Assembly: GCF_002479325.1 (NCBI RefSeq)
Contig: NZ_DLMO01000124.1
Location: 1 to 38,212, forward strand
Direction: 5' to 3'
Source: Brevundimonas sp. UBA7534
GTDB lineage: Bacteria > Pseudomonadota > Alphaproteobacteria > Caulobacterales > Caulobacteraceae
DNA: 38,212 nucleotides
Shown: piece by piece, positions 8,711 to 18,078 of the stretch
How the letters are laid out: each line of letters opens with the position of its first letter
How positions within the stretch are numbered: position 1 is the stretch's first letter
The notes under the pieces: generated by a model
Databases searched by the model: none
Told to the model about the DNA's origin: nothing
What the model saw: the letters and a program-made list of their open reading frames with translations, nothing else
Translations under genes and position numbers: made by a program

Positions 8711-11635
8711 TCAACGACGGACCGAGACTTCCTGGCCCGAATAGCGGACCGTGCGGACCACGCCCTGGTCCCAGTTCTCGGCGTTGCGGCTGGGACCGGA
8801 GACGAAGCGGACGTTGATCGTCCGCTCGGCCGCCATGCCCGGATAGGTCCCCTGCCTCGCGCCGATCATCAGGGTGCGCGCCCGGTCGTTCCAGCTCAGC
8901 GGAATGGTGGCGAACTCGCCCCGCTCGTAGCCGTAGGTCGTGCCCGCGTCGTCATACAGGGTGAAGGCCCCGTCAGCCCCGGTATAGACGGTCAGGGTGA
9001 TCGGCCCGTCCAGCTTCTCGGAGGTATATTGCACCTCCGGCCCGGTCGGCAGGATGGCGCCCGCGCGCGCATAGACCGGGATCTTGTCCAGCGGCGCCGC
9101 GACCGTGGCGGACCGTCCGCCCTGGTATTTCTGGCCGGTCTGGATGTCGTACCACGCCGTTCCCGCCGGGAAATACACGCTGCGTTCACGCGCCCGGTAT
9201 TCGGTCACGGGCGCGACCAGCAGGCTGGAGCCGAACATATATTGGTCGGCGATGTCGCGGACGTTCGCATCGCCCGGGAAATCCATCGCCAGGCCGCGCA
9301 TGATGGCGCCGTCCTTGCGCCAGGTGTCGCCCGCCAGGGTGTAGATGTAGGGCAACAGCCGATAGCGCGTCTTCATCTGCGCGGCGTAGGCGGCGTAATA
9401 GTCCGTGCCCGGCTCGGCCAGATTATAGACCTCGCGCAGCGGGAACTCGCCGTGCGACCGGAAGATCGGCGACCAGGCGCCGAACTGGAACCAGCGCAGC
9501 TGAAGCTCGTCCCACTCCGCCTTGTCCTCGGGCTTCATGCCCTCGGGGTTGGAATACCGGCTCTCGACCGAGAAGCCGCCGATGTCGTGGGTCCAGTTGG
9601 CGATGCCGGAGAAGCCCGCGTTGACGCCGGCCGAGATCTGGTCGCGCAGATTGTCCCAGCGCGCGACCACGTCGCCCGACCACAGGGTCGAGCCGGTGCG
9701 TTGCAGGCCGCCCCAGGCCGAACGGGTCAGGATGTAGGTCCGCTCGTCGCCCTTCTCCTCGCGGAAATGGCGATAGACGTTCTCGGCGTTCACCAGCGGA
9801 TAGGAGTTGAAATACTCAGCCGCCGGACCGGCCGCCGTCGGCCCCATTCGCAGGGTCCGCTCGGGGATGTCCAGGTTGGAGTGCATGTCCGGCTCGACCG
9901 AATCCAGCCACCAGCCGTCGAAGTCCATGCCTTTGAAGCTGTCGGACATCTGCTTCCAGTACAGCTCGCGCGCCGCCGGCAGATAGGGGTCGTAGAAGCT
10001 GTTGGCGTAGCCCGGTCCCACCCAGTCGCGCGCGCCGACGTCGACGTTGCGCGTGTACATCCCGCCGATGGCGTCCAGTTCCTTGTAGTGGTCGGTGGTC
10101 GGATAGAATTTCGGCCAGACCGAGATGATGATGTTGCCGTTCATGTCGTGAACGTCCTTCACCATCTGTGTCGGGTTCGGATAGCGGGCGGGGTCGAAGT
10201 CGTGGCTGCCCCAGGCGTTCTCGGGCCAGTAGAACCAGTCCTGCACGATGTTGTCGATCGGCAGGCCCAGCTCGCGATAGCGACGCATCACGCCGACCAC
10301 CTCGTCCTGGGTGTTGTAGCGCTGCCGGCTCTGCCAGAAGCCGTAGGCCCAGCGCGGCAGCATCACCGACTTGCCGGTCAGGCCGCGATAGTTGGCGATC
10401 ACCTCGTCCAGATCGTCGCCGCCGACATAGTAGTAGTCGATGGCGCGGCCGACCTCGGACGCCAGGCTCAGCGCGCCCTGGTCGGCGGCGGGCAGCGGGT
10501 CCATGTGGCGCAGGGCGATGTAGCCGTCTTCCGGCGTCCATTCGATCTTGATGGCGACCGGCTTGTCGGCGGGCAAATCGACCTGGAACTCGTGGTCCCA
10601 CGGATTCCAGTTCTGGCGCCAGTTCTGCTCGACCACCTCGCCGTCGATCGTGACCTTCACATAGCCCGACGAATAGAGGCGGAACTTGTGCAGGCCCGCC
10701 GTCGGGCTTTCGATCGTTCCGTCCCAGACGACATTGACGCCCGCCTGTCCGGACTTCCCCATGTCGCCGGTCTGAACCGGGGTGCCGGGCTGCGACTTGA
10801 AACCGACGGGCCAGCGCTGCTGATCGCGGATGAACTCGTAGTTCACCTCGCTCTCCGGCCGCTGGAACTTCAGTTCGCCGTCTTGGTAATAGCTGGCCGT
10901 CAGGCCGCCGAAGGCGCCGCCGGAATCGCGCACGATCAGGCGATCGGACAGCATGCCGTAGGGGCGCGGATCGCCGAAGCGGGTGATGGCGTTGCTGTCC
11001 CACAGCACCCCGTAGTTCCGGCTGGAGACGACGAAGGGCACGCCCACGTCCATGTTGTGCTGGGCCAGGGTCACGTCGTGCCCCTTGTAATTCATCACCC
11101 CCTGCTGATGCTGGCCCAGCCCGTAGAAGGCCTCGTCGGCCGGGCTTTCCCAGACCTGGCGCGTCGCCAGGAAGCGGTGCGGCCCGTTCTGGTCCTCGAC
11201 CGTAACGGGACTCAGTTCGCGGCTGCCGGGGCGTTCGGCGACGACCTCCTTGCCGTCCTCGTCAAGGAAGCGCACCGCGCCGGTCTCCAGCGAGACCTCG
11301 GCGCTGGCTTCGGCGGTCTTCAGGACCAGCCTGCCGTCCAGCGTCTGGACGTCGAACGGCGTGATCGTGGACGGCTGGGCCACCACCTGAAGGCTTTGCG
11401 GCAGGGTGAAGTCCGCACCCGGGACGGCGGTGACGCGGATGGTCTCGGGACCATAGACCTCCAGCCGCACGCGGCGGGCGGCGCCCTGTTCCGGTGTCAC
11501 GATCACGCCCGAGGGGATACGTTCGAAGACGGCCTGCTGCAGCGCGGCCGCCGAGGTCGCCCCCATCAGGGTCGCGGTCAGGGAAGCCGAGGCCGCGGCG
11601 GCCAGGAACAGGCGGCGGGCGAGAGTGAGGGTCAT
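8711..11635 (-). CDS. Exported GH31 alpha-xylosidase with PA14 insert
   Basis: This 974-residue GH31 enzyme most likely releases alpha-xylose from xyloglucan oligosaccharides. The nucleophile is Asp578 in WWLDSVEPD and the acid/base is Asp655 in WSGDVVARWD. An inserted PA14-like domain lies at about residues 240-380 (GLHKFRLYSSGYVKVTIDG). The same PA14-in-GH31 layout is known from the xyloglucan-specific alpha-xylosidase of Cellvibrio japonicus and is thought to help grip longer oligosaccharides. The N-terminus (LARRLFLAAAASASL) is a signal peptide with a possible twin-Arg. A beta-sandwich tail follows the barrel. The gene sits 25 bp after GH35 and 56 bp before the esterase, in one transcription unit with the TonB-dependent receptor. 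An alpha-glucosidase is the alternative within GH31, but the SVEPD motif and PA14 insert favour xylosidase. Confidence 0.92.
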   Translation of the reverse strand: MTLTLARRLFLAAAASASLTATLMGATSAAALQQAVFERIPSGVIVTPEQGAARRVRLEVYGPETIRVTAVPGADFTLPQSLQVVAQPSTITPFDVQTLDGRLVLKTAEASAEVSLETGAVRFLDEDGKEVVAERPGSRELSPVTVEDQNGPHRFLATRQVWESPADEAFYGLGQHQQGVMNYKGHDVTLAQHNMDVGVPFVVSSRNYGVLWDSNAITRFGDPRPYGMLSDRLIVRDSGGAFGGLTASYYQDGELKFQRPESEVNYEFIRDQQRWPVGFKSQPGTPVQTGDMGKSGQAGVNVVWDGTIESPTAGLHKFRLYSSGYVKVTIDGEVVEQNWRQNWNPWDHEFQVDLPADKPVAIKIEWTPEDGYIALRHMDPLPAADQGALSLASEVGRAIDYYYVGGDDLDEVIANYRGLTGKSVMLPRWAYGFWQSRQRYNTQDEVVGVMRRYRELGLPIDNIVQDWFYWPENAWGSHDFDPARYPNPTQMVKDVHDMNGNIIISVWPKFYPTTDHYKELDAIGGMYTRNVDVGARDWVGPGYANSFYDPYLPAARELYWKQMSDSFKGMDFDGWWLDSVEPDMHSNLDIPERTLRMGPTAAGPAAEYFNSYPLVNAENVYRHFREEKGDERTYILTRSAWGGLQRTGSTLWSGDVVARWDNLRDQISAGVNAGFSGIANWTHDIGGFSVESRYSNPEGMKPEDKAEWDELQLRWFQFGAWSPIFRSHGEFPLREVYNLAEPGTDYYAAYAAQMKTRYRLLPYIYTLAGDTWRKDGAIMRGLAMDFPGDANVRDIADQYMFGSSLLVAPVTEYRARERSVYFPAGTAWYDIQTGQKYQGGRSATVAAPLDKIPVYARAGAILPTGPEVQYTSEKLDGPITLTVYTGADGAFTLYDDAGTTYGYERGEFATIPLSWNDRARTLMIGARQGTYPGMAAERTINVRFVSGPSRNAENWDQGVVRTVRYSGQEVSVRR

Positions 11636-11660
11636 GTGGGCGCTCGCTTTCGTCGAGAAA

Positions 11661-13301
11661 TCAATAGGTCGCGGTGACCACGCGCAGCAGGCGCGGGCGG
11701 TCGGTGAAGTTCAGTCCGTAGTCGGTCTGGTCGCCGTTCCAGATGCGCTCGAAGACCCAGTTTCCGGCCTCGTCGAAACGGCCTTCCTCGTAGCGCACGA
11801 CCATGCGGCGGCCGGTCCCCTCGCGGGGCATGAACTCGACGCGGGCGTGCTGAGCCGCGACGATGAACTGGCCGGGCTCGATCTCGGCGACCAGGGCGCC
11901 GCCGTTGGGGATTTCCGTGCCCGGAACCTCGTCCAGCGGCCCCAGCCAGGTCCAGTCGGGCTGGCCGAACTGCCAGCGGCGATAGGCGACCGAGATGGTC
12001 CAGTCGCCCATCTCCAGCGTCTGGGTCGAACGGTCGTCCGGTTCCGACACGCCCCGCACCTTGCCCTCGAACGCCAGGCGGGCCCAGACGCGCTGCCACG
12101 GCGCGATCAGGCGATAGGCGTCGCGGAACGGCGTCAGCGCCGCCTCGTCCACCGCCTTGGCCCCCAGCGGATAGTTGGCGTAGCCGGTGTAGTCGATCCC
12201 GAACGGCGACCAGCCGATCCCGCCGCGTCCCAGCACCGAGAACAGATAGCGGGCGTAGGGGACGTCATTGCCGGTTTCGGCCACGAACAGGGCGTTGTCG
12301 GAACGGGCGTAGCGGTCCAGATGCCCCTCATAGGTGCGGGAGTCCCGATTGTAGATGTCCGGGCTCAGCATCTCGATGGACGGCGCCGCCGCCTTCCAGA
12401 CGTCGAACACCGGCCAGACCGCCCCCCCCGAGGCGTAGCTGGTCGGGGATGTGCGTTCGTGCGGGTCGGGCAGCGCCGCGTTGACGTACATCGGCAGCGG
12501 GTATTCGCGCTTGCCCGCCTCGGCGACCGTGTTGACGTAGGCGGCGATCGACCAGGCGTGGAAAAACTCGTCCGCCTCCTCGCCGAAGACCTGGCGCCAG
12601 CTTCCAGGCGGCTTGCCCAGGCGTTCCAGAAGCGCGGCCGGAACCAGCCCGTCGAAGGCGGCCTGGGCGGCGGCCGAATGATCGCGCACCGAGCCGTAGG
12701 TGCCGACCTCGTTCTCGGGCTGGACCATGATGACGGTGCGTTCGCGCTCGTCGATCCGGCGGATGTGGCGCATCAGGGCGGCGAAGGCGCGCGCGTCGGC
12801 GGCTTTCGTCTCGGCCCCATAGGGCGACATGGCGTAGGATTCCGTCCCGTCCGCTTGGATCAGGTGCGGAAAGCGCGCCGGGTTCAGCTTGACCCAGGCC
12901 GGGGCGTATTTGGGCGAGGTGTTCTTCCAGGTGGCGAACCACAGGATGACCAGCCGAACCTCGTTGCGCCGCGCCTCCTGGACCAGATGGTCGACGAAGG
13001 AGAAGTCGAAACGCCCCTCCTCCGGCTCGATCTGCTCCCAGGCGATGGGAACCTGCACCGTATTGGCGCCGACGTAACGGATCGCCGGCCAGGCCTCGGC
13101 CAGCGGCGCCGGATAGTTGGTCGAGTTGTTGACCTGGGCGCCCAGCATAACGAACGGTGCGCCGTCCACCATCAGGGCGTGGCGGCCGTCGCGAGAGACA
13201 AGCTGCGGAATGGGCTCGCGCGCCAGGGCCGGCGCCGCGATCAGCGCCGTCAGGGCGCCGGCGGCCAGAACGGTTTTCAGGCGTTTCGAGAGCAACCCCA
13301 T
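11661..13301 (-). CDS. Exported GH35 beta-galactosidase (DUF5597-type C-terminus)
   Basis: This 546-residue GH35 enzyme probably removes beta-galactose from the xyloglucan side chain once fucose is gone. The acid/base is Glu198 in [10 protein letters not shown] and the nucleophile is Glu342 in FVAETGND. Residues 30-350 form the barrel. The tail of about 170 residues resembles the small DUF5597 domain found in exported GH35 enzymes such as that of the Cellvibrio xyloglucan locus. The ATG at 13301 was chosen over the upstream-open frame because it has a perfect GGGAGG ribosome site 5-6 bases away and begins the signal peptide [20 protein letters not shown]. It lies 79 bp downstream of the receptor gene, beyond an intrinsic terminator, so its expression depends on read-through or a local promoter. 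Confidence 0.9.
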   Translation of the reverse strand: MGLLSKRLKTVLAAGALTALIAAPALAREPIPQLVSRDGRHALMVDGAPFVMLGAQVNNSTNYPAPLAEAWPAIRYVGANTVQVPIAWEQIEPEEGRFDFSFVDHLVQEARRNEVRLVILWFATWKNTSPKYAPAWVKLNPARFPHLIQADGTESYAMSPYGAETKAADARAFAALMRHIRRIDERERTVIMVQPENEVGTYGSVRDHSAAAQAAFDGLVPAALLERLGKPPGSWRQVFGEEADEFFHAWSIAAYVNTVAEAGKREYPLPMYVNAALPDPHERTSPTSYASGGAVWPVFDVWKAAAPSIEMLSPDIYNRDSRTYEGHLDRYARSDNALFVAETGNDVPYARYLFSVLGRGGIGWSPFGIDYTGYANYPLGAKAVDEAALTPFRDAYRLIAPWQRVWARLAFEGKVRGVSEPDDRSTQTLEMGDWTISVAYRRWQFGQPDWTWLGPLDEVPGTEIPNGGALVAEIEPGQFIVAAQHARVEFMPREGTGRRMVVRYEEGRFDEAGNWVFERIWNGDQTDYGLNFTDRPRLLRVVTATY

Positions 13302-13326
13302 CGGCGCCTCCCAACGTCGATAGCGT

Positions 13327-13371
13327 AAAAAGGGATGGGGCGCCGGCGAACCGACGCCCCGTACCGATCCC
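13327..13371 (-). terminator. Intrinsic terminator (attenuator) directly after the first TonB-dependent receptor
   Basis: On the minus strand GGGGCGTCGG-TTCG-CCGGCGCCCC forms a 10-bp stem with a UUCG tetraloop (13337-13360). A further GGGAT/ATCCC outer pairing is possible (13332-13336 with 13367-13371), and TTTTT follows at 13331-13327. It sits 20 bp after the receptor stop and before the GH35 gene, so it would allow high receptor levels with reduced enzyme expression. Confidence 0.72.
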
Positions 13372-13380
13372 GCTGCAGGA

Positions 13381-16338
13381 TCAGAAGGCGGCGCGCAACA
13401 CAACGGCGATGCGCCGATCGGTGTCCACCCAGTTGTAGGGCGGCTTGCGGGTTTCGCTGCCGACCTTCAACACGGTCCGCTCGTTCAGGATGTTCGTCGA
13501 CTGCACGCCGATCTTCAGGTCCGGCGTCAGGCTGTAGAAGATCGAGCCGTCCAGCTGACCATAGTCGCTGGCCCAGACCGGAGCGTTCACATTGGCCGCC
13601 GAGGTCGTGAGCAGGTACTCTTCGCGCCAGTTGTAGGCCAGACGCGCCGAGATGCCGTATTTTTCGTACAGCAGCGCGGCGTTGTAGCTGGTCCGCGACA
13701 TGCCCTCCAGCGGCAGGTTGTCGTCGCCGGCTGCGCCGTTCTGTTCCGGGTCGAGGATGTTCTGGCTGGTGTTTCTCCCGCCGTCGGAGTCGATGTAGGT
13801 GAAGTTGCCCTGGACGCCGAAGCCGCTGAACGCCCCCGGCAGGAAGTCGAAGAACTGCGAATAAGCCAGTTCGAAGCCATCCACCGTACCTTCCGCGCCA
13901 TTGGTGTAGCGCGTGACCAGGAAGTCGTAAGTCACGCCGCCGTTCGTGATCGACTGGGTCTCGGTGCCGGTGAAGATGTAGTCCTTGATGTCCTTGTGGA
14001 AGGCCGCGAACGTCAGGCTGCCGGTGGGCGCGAAATACCACTCGAGGCTGGCGTCGTAGTTGGTCGCGGTGATGGGCCGCAGTCCCGGATTACCCCCCAC
14101 GCCGGTGAACGGCGTCGTCGGGTCCAGCGTAAAGCCGTCGCTCAGGAAGTTGATCGACAGGTTGGTGAAGGGCTGCAGCTGATACATCTCCGGCCGCACC
14201 ATTGCGCGCGACACGGCGACACGCAGTTGCAGGTCGTCGCGCAGGAAGCCGCGCAGGTTCAGGCTGGGCAGCCAGTTCGTATAGCTGGTTTCCACCGGTT
14301 GGCCGTCCAGTGAGCCTCCGTTGACGAACTGGACCGCCTGATTGAAGGCCGTGCAGTCGGCGGTCGGATTGTCCACCGACGGGCAGGTGCCCTGAAGCAC
14401 CGGCAGGGTGGTGACGGTGTTGGAGGTCGTCTTGGTGTCGACCGCGCGCAATCCGATGTTGCCGTCGAACGCACGCCCGAAGAAGCCGGTGTCGCTGCCG
14501 AAGCGGGCGTACACATAGGCCGCCTGGGTCTTTTCGGTTAGCTCGGTTATGCCGCCGTTCCCGCCGCCCAGCCGATAGCTGTCATAGTCGTCGCTGAGGG
14601 GAACCCAGCCCCAGCCCGAGCTCTCGGTGTTCTTCAGGATGTCGTAGGCGTAGGCCGTGCCCTGGTTCAGCAGGCTTTCGGCGGGGAACCACGCCACCCC
14701 GGGAACCGGCGCGTCGCCCCGGAAGAAGTTGTCGAACCGATACAGCGTCGAGGCGTCCGTGAGACGAGGATCCTGCGTCCCGCCCGGATAGCCCGTGTCG
14801 TCCAGATAGACGACCGCGCCGCCCCCGTTGCCCCAGTACTGGTTGGACAGAAGACCCCAGTTATAGCCGGTCTGGCGGTTGGTGTAGTTCTTCTCGGTCC
14901 CTCGGACGCCGAAGGCGACCGACCGGAAGAAGGAGGAGCCCTCGTCGAAATCGTACCGGCCGTCCAAGCGACCGGCCAGTTCGTCCGCCTCGTTGTCCTC
15001 GATGTGATCCATCGCCGCGGCCCACCAGTAGGCGGACTTGTCTTCCGGCGTGCCGCCGCTGGACGTGACGGTCGGAAGGTCGCCGTCGATGGTGATCGAC
15101 AGATTCGGCCGGTTCTCCAGCTGCGTGAAAGCGGTCATCGAATAGATTTCCGCCGAAGACTTCACATACTGCAGATCGCCCGAGAACGACCAGTTGGCGT
15201 TCGGCGCGTACTGGACGTTCAGCGCCACGTCGCTGGTCTTCTTGGTGTCGTCGCCAACGCGGGTGTCGGTATTCCAGGTCGCGGACGGAATGTCGCCGCT
15301 CAGGAAGACGTTCTGATCGTCATAGCTGAAGCTGGAGTTCGGCGAGAGAATGCTGTCGGTGCCCAGGGCGTATTCGACGTTGTAGGCCTCCGCCTTCGAC
15401 GCCAGCCCCTGCAGCGTGAACAGCCACTGATCGTTGGGCCTCCACTGCGCCGCCAGGGCGACCGCCGTGCGCTTCTGCTCCCAGTCGATCGTCCGCCATC
15501 CCAGATACTTGGGCACATAGACGGTCTCGCCCCCCGCGCCCGAGCCGTCCGTGCTGGCGTTGCCGGCGTCCAGCGTCACGGGATCGTAGCGGTCGACCGA
15601 GATGGAATCGGTGCGGTTGCCGACGTTCGATATGCTGACGTTGGCCAGCAGGCCGATCTCGCCCACGCCCGTCTGCCAGCGGTCGGTGGCCAGCACGCTG
15701 CCCGACCAGAAGCCGCGCTCGGACAGGTCGCCGTAGTTGTAGTCCGTGTTGATCGCCAACAACGGCTCGCTGTTGTCGAAGGGCACCCGGGTGCGCAGAT
15801 TGGTGGTGCCGGCGATGCCGCCCTCGATCATGTTCGCGGCCACGTTCTTGTAGACGTCGACCCCCGCCAACAGGTCGGCCGAGACGTCCTCGAAGCTCAG
15901 GCCGCGGCCGTTCGACGCCGAGAAGATGTCACGCCCGTTGGTCTCGGATCGCACCCAGGACAGGCCCCGGATGAAGACGCCGCCGCCCTCGGCCGCCAGA
16001 CGCGCGGGGTCCCGCGCCGCGTTGGTGCGCTGGAGCGTGACGCCGGGGATGCGTTGCAGCGCCTCCGAAACGGATCGGTCAGGCAGGGCGCCGATGTCCA
16101 CCGCCGTCACGGAATCGACGATGACTTCCGAATTCTTCTTGATGGATTGGGCCGAGCGCAACTGAGCGCGAATCCCCGTGACGATGACTTCGTCGACGGT
16201 GGTGGCTTCATCGGACTGCGCGTCGGTCGGCCTGGCGTCCTGCGCCAGGGCGCCGGATGGCGAAGCCGCCGCGGCGACAGTGAGCAGCGAGGCGCCGCAC
16301 AACAGCGCGACGCGGCGAACGTGACTTTGTCGAGACAT
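13381..16338 (-). CDS. TonB-dependent receptor (Caulobacter-type), xyloglucan-oligosaccharide importer
   Basis: This 985-residue outer-membrane receptor would bring oligosaccharides into the periplasm using TonB energy. It has a signal peptide ending near GALAQ (about residue 33), a TonB box ([10 protein letters not shown], residues 47-56), a plug domain with [16 protein letters not shown] and RGLSWVRSE motifs, a long beta-barrel, and a C-terminal Phe as expected for outer-membrane insertion. The ATG at 16338 is preceded by GGAAGGA and starts the signal peptide; the open frame extends 33 codons further upstream without good support. It heads the operon receptor-GH35-GH31-esterase and diverges from a halogenase pair across 225 bp with a LacI-type operator. 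The substrate is inferred from the enzymes encoded with it. Confidence 0.92.
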   Translation of the reverse strand: MSRQSHVRRVALLCGASLLTVAAAASPSGALAQDARPTDAQSDEATTVDEVIVTGIRAQLRSAQSIKKNSEVIVDSVTAVDIGALPDRSVSEALQRIPGVTLQRTNAARDPARLAAEGGGVFIRGLSWVRSETNGRDIFSASNGRGLSFEDVSADLLAGVDVYKNVAANMIEGGIAGTTNLRTRVPFDNSEPLLAINTDYNYGDLSERGFWSGSVLATDRWQTGVGEIGLLANVSISNVGNRTDSISVDRYDPVTLDAGNASTDGSGAGGETVYVPKYLGWRTIDWEQKRTAVALAAQWRPNDQWLFTLQGLASKAEAYNVEYALGTDSILSPNSSFSYDDQNVFLSGDIPSATWNTDTRVGDDTKKTSDVALNVQYAPNANWSFSGDLQYVKSSAEIYSMTAFTQLENRPNLSITIDGDLPTVTSSGGTPEDKSAYWWAAAMDHIEDNEADELAGRLDGRYDFDEGSSFFRSVAFGVRGTEKNYTNRQTGYNWGLLSNQYWGNGGGAVVYLDDTGYPGGTQDPRLTDASTLYRFDNFFRGDAPVPGVAWFPAESLLNQGTAYAYDILKNTESSGWGWVPLSDDYDSYRLGGGNGGITELTEKTQAAYVYARFGSDTGFFGRAFDGNIGLRAVDTKTTSNTVTTLPVLQGTCPSVDNPTADCTAFNQAVQFVNGGSLDGQPVETSYTNWLPSLNLRGFLRDDLQLRVAVSRAMVRPEMYQLQPFTNLSINFLSDGFTLDPTTPFTGVGGNPGLRPITATNYDASLEWYFAPTGSLTFAAFHKDIKDYIFTGTETQSITNGGVTYDFLVTRYTNGAEGTVDGFELAYSQFFDFLPGAFSGFGVQGNFTYIDSDGGRNTSQNILDPEQNGAAGDDNLPLEGMSRTSYNAALLYEKYGISARLAYNWREEYLLTTSAANVNAPVWASDYGQLDGSIFYSLTPDLKIGVQSTNILNERTVLKVGSETRKPPYNWVDTDRRIAVVLRAAF

Positions 16339-16455
16339 CAGCCTCTGATCCTTCCTGTATGTCGCGTCCGCTGCTCGTCCGGCGGCGTGTGAGCGACGTC
16401 CCTCCCGAAGCGGCGCAAGGCTTGAGCCCATCGCCACCTTTCAAGGATGCACAAG

Positions 16456-16472
16456 TTTTCACGTGCTGAAAA
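16456..16472. other. Perfect dyad TTTTCA-N5-TGAAAA in the receptor/halogenase intergenic region
   Basis: TTTTCA CGTGC TGAAAA is a perfect 6-bp inverted repeat, 8 bp to the left of operator site B and 117 bp upstream of the receptor start. A related CTGAAAA also lies immediately left of site A (2772-2778). It could be a second regulator's site or chance in AT-rich promoter DNA. Confidence 0.3.
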
Positions 16473-16480
16473 GTAAATTC

Positions 16481-16494
16481 TGATAACGCTACCA
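16481..16494. promoter_or_regulatory. LacI-family operator, site B
   Basis: TGATAACGCTACCA reads TGGTAGCGTTATCA on the minus strand, one base different from the identical sites at 2780 and 26521. It lies 142 bp before the receptor start and 69 bp before the first halogenase start, placed to control both divergent transcripts. Confidence 0.75.
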
Positions 16495-16563
16495 CAATGA
16501 CGTTGCGCCTTGGATGCGCTACGGTTCGAGCAGGATCGGCGCCAAGCCGGCGGGGCGGGAAAC

Positions 16564-18078
16564 ATGGTCGGGCAAGAACGGGCGGGGGTGCGTCATGTGG
16601 CCATCGTCGGCGGCGGGACGGCCGGTTGGATGGCCGCAGCGGCCTTGGCGCGCGCGTTCGCTCGACGCGACCGCTGCGCTGTCCGCATCACCTTGGTCGA
16701 ATCCGACGCCATCGGCACGATCGGCGTGGGTGAGGCGACCCTGCCGCCCATACGCCGCTTCATCCAGACCATCGGTCTGGCCGAGGACGACTTCATCCGA
16801 TCAACCGCCGCGACAGCCAAGCTGGGCATCGCCTTCAAGGATTGGACCCGGCCGGGATCGGAGTATTTCCACGGCTTCGGCGACTATGGTCCCTCGGTCG
16901 GCGGGCAGTCCTGGCGCCAATATCTCTTCCGTCTCAAGGCTGCCGGCCGCATCGATAGCCTGGCGCCCTGGTCGGTGCCGACGGTCATGGCGCGGGCCGG
17001 GCGATTCGCCCCCCCCGTGGACGATGCGCGCTCGGCCCTCTCCCATTTCTCCTACGCCTACCAATTCGACGCCGGACTGTTCGCGCGTCGACTGAGGACG
17101 CTCGCGGAAAGCCTGGGCGTGGCGCGGCGGGAGGGACGGGTCTGTGGTGTCGAACGCGAGGCGACGCGCGGCTTCGTCCGCACGCTGAGGATGGAGGACG
17201 GCGGCGTCGTGGAGGCGGACCTCTTCATCGACTGCTCGGGCTTCAGGGGCTTGCTGATCGAACAGGAGATGAAGGCCGGCTACGAAGACTGGACCCGCTG
17301 GCTGCCTTGCGACAGCGCCGTCGCCATGCCTAGCGGTTCGGCCGGCGAGCCCGAGCCCCTCACCACGGCCAGGGCTCGCCACGCGGGTTGGCAGTGGCGG
17401 ATCCCGCTCCAGCACCGCGTCGGCAACGGCTATGTGTATTGCAGCGATCACATCGCCGACGAGGCAGCGCTCGACGATCTGCTGAACCAGATCGAGGGGG
17501 CGCCGCTGGCGGAGCCGAACCGGATTCGCTTCGTCGCCGGTCGTAGACGCGAGGTCTGGAAGGGCAATGTCGTGTCCCTGGGCCTGGCTGCGGGCTTTGT
17601 CGAACCGCTGGAATCGACGAGCATAAATCTGATCCAGACCGGCATCGGGCGACTGCTCGAACTGTTCCCCGGCCCCGACTTCGATCCGTCCCTGGCGCGC
17701 GAGTACAATCGTCGTTCCGCCGCGGAGATCGAGCGCATTCGCGACTTCATCATCCTGCATTATCACCTCGCGCAGAGAGACGGGCCGTTTTGGGCGCAAT
17801 GTCGCTCCACCCCGCCTCCCGACACGCTGATGGACAAGATTGAGCTGTTTCGCGCGCGCGGCGAGATCGCCTTGCTGGAAGACGAATCCTTCCGTGAAGA
17901 CAGTTGGGCCGCCGTTTTCACAGGACTGGAGGCCTGGCCCCGGCAGGCGACGCCCTTGGCCTGTCTAGACGACCTGGACGCCGTCGAACGTCAGGCCAAG
18001 ACTTTCGCGGCTCTGATCGAGCGCGCCGTAGCCTCCCTGCCCGCCCATTCCCGCCACTTCAACGGATACTCGGGATGA
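16564..18078 (+). CDS. Flavin-dependent halogenase family protein (tryptophan halogenase-like) 1
   Basis: This 504-residue protein belongs to the flavin-dependent tryptophan halogenase family, which uses FADH2, oxygen and halide to halogenate aromatic rings. Seen here are the FAD-binding GGGTAGW (residues 16-22), GIGVGEAT-like TIGVGEATL, the signature WQWRIP (276-281) that blocks oxygenase activity, the catalytic Lys86 (PrnA Lys79) and Glu350 in LESTS (PrnA Glu346). No signal peptide is visible, so it is probably cytoplasmic. The ATG at 16564 follows a purine-rich GGCGGGA; an upstream TTG would add 18 unlikely residues. Its stop overlaps the next start (ATGA). The true substrate is unknown. 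Homologues near TonB-dependent receptors in Caulobacterales and xanthomonads are poorly understood, and those tested elsewhere tend to brominate indoles. A flavin reductase partner is not encoded nearby. Confidence 0.85.
   Translation: MVGQERAGVRHVAIVGGGTAGWMAAAALARAFARRDRCAVRITLVESDAIGTIGVGEATLPPIRRFIQTIGLAEDDFIRSTAATAKLGIAFKDWTRPGSEYFHGFGDYGPSVGGQSWRQYLFRLKAAGRIDSLAPWSVPTVMARAGRFAPPVDDARSALSHFSYAYQFDAGLFARRLRTLAESLGVARREGRVCGVEREATRGFVRTLRMEDGGVVEADLFIDCSGFRGLLIEQEMKAGYEDWTRWLPCDSAVAMPSGSAGEPEPLTTARARHAGWQWRIPLQHRVGNGYVYCSDHIADEAALDDLLNQIEGAPLAEPNRIRFVAGRRREVWKGNVVSLGLAAGFVEPLESTSINLIQTGIGRLLELFPGPDFDPSLAREYNRRSAAEIERIRDFIILHYHLAQRDGPFWAQCRSTPPPDTLMDKIELFRARGEIALLEDESFREDSWAAVFTGLEAWPRQATPLACLDDLDAVERQAKTFAALIERAVASLPAHSRHFNGYSG

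Noticed and set aside
9029..11677. 882-codon plus-strand frame opposite the GH31 gene
   Set aside because: Antisense shadow; composition is artificial and GH31 catalytic motifs are on the minus strand.
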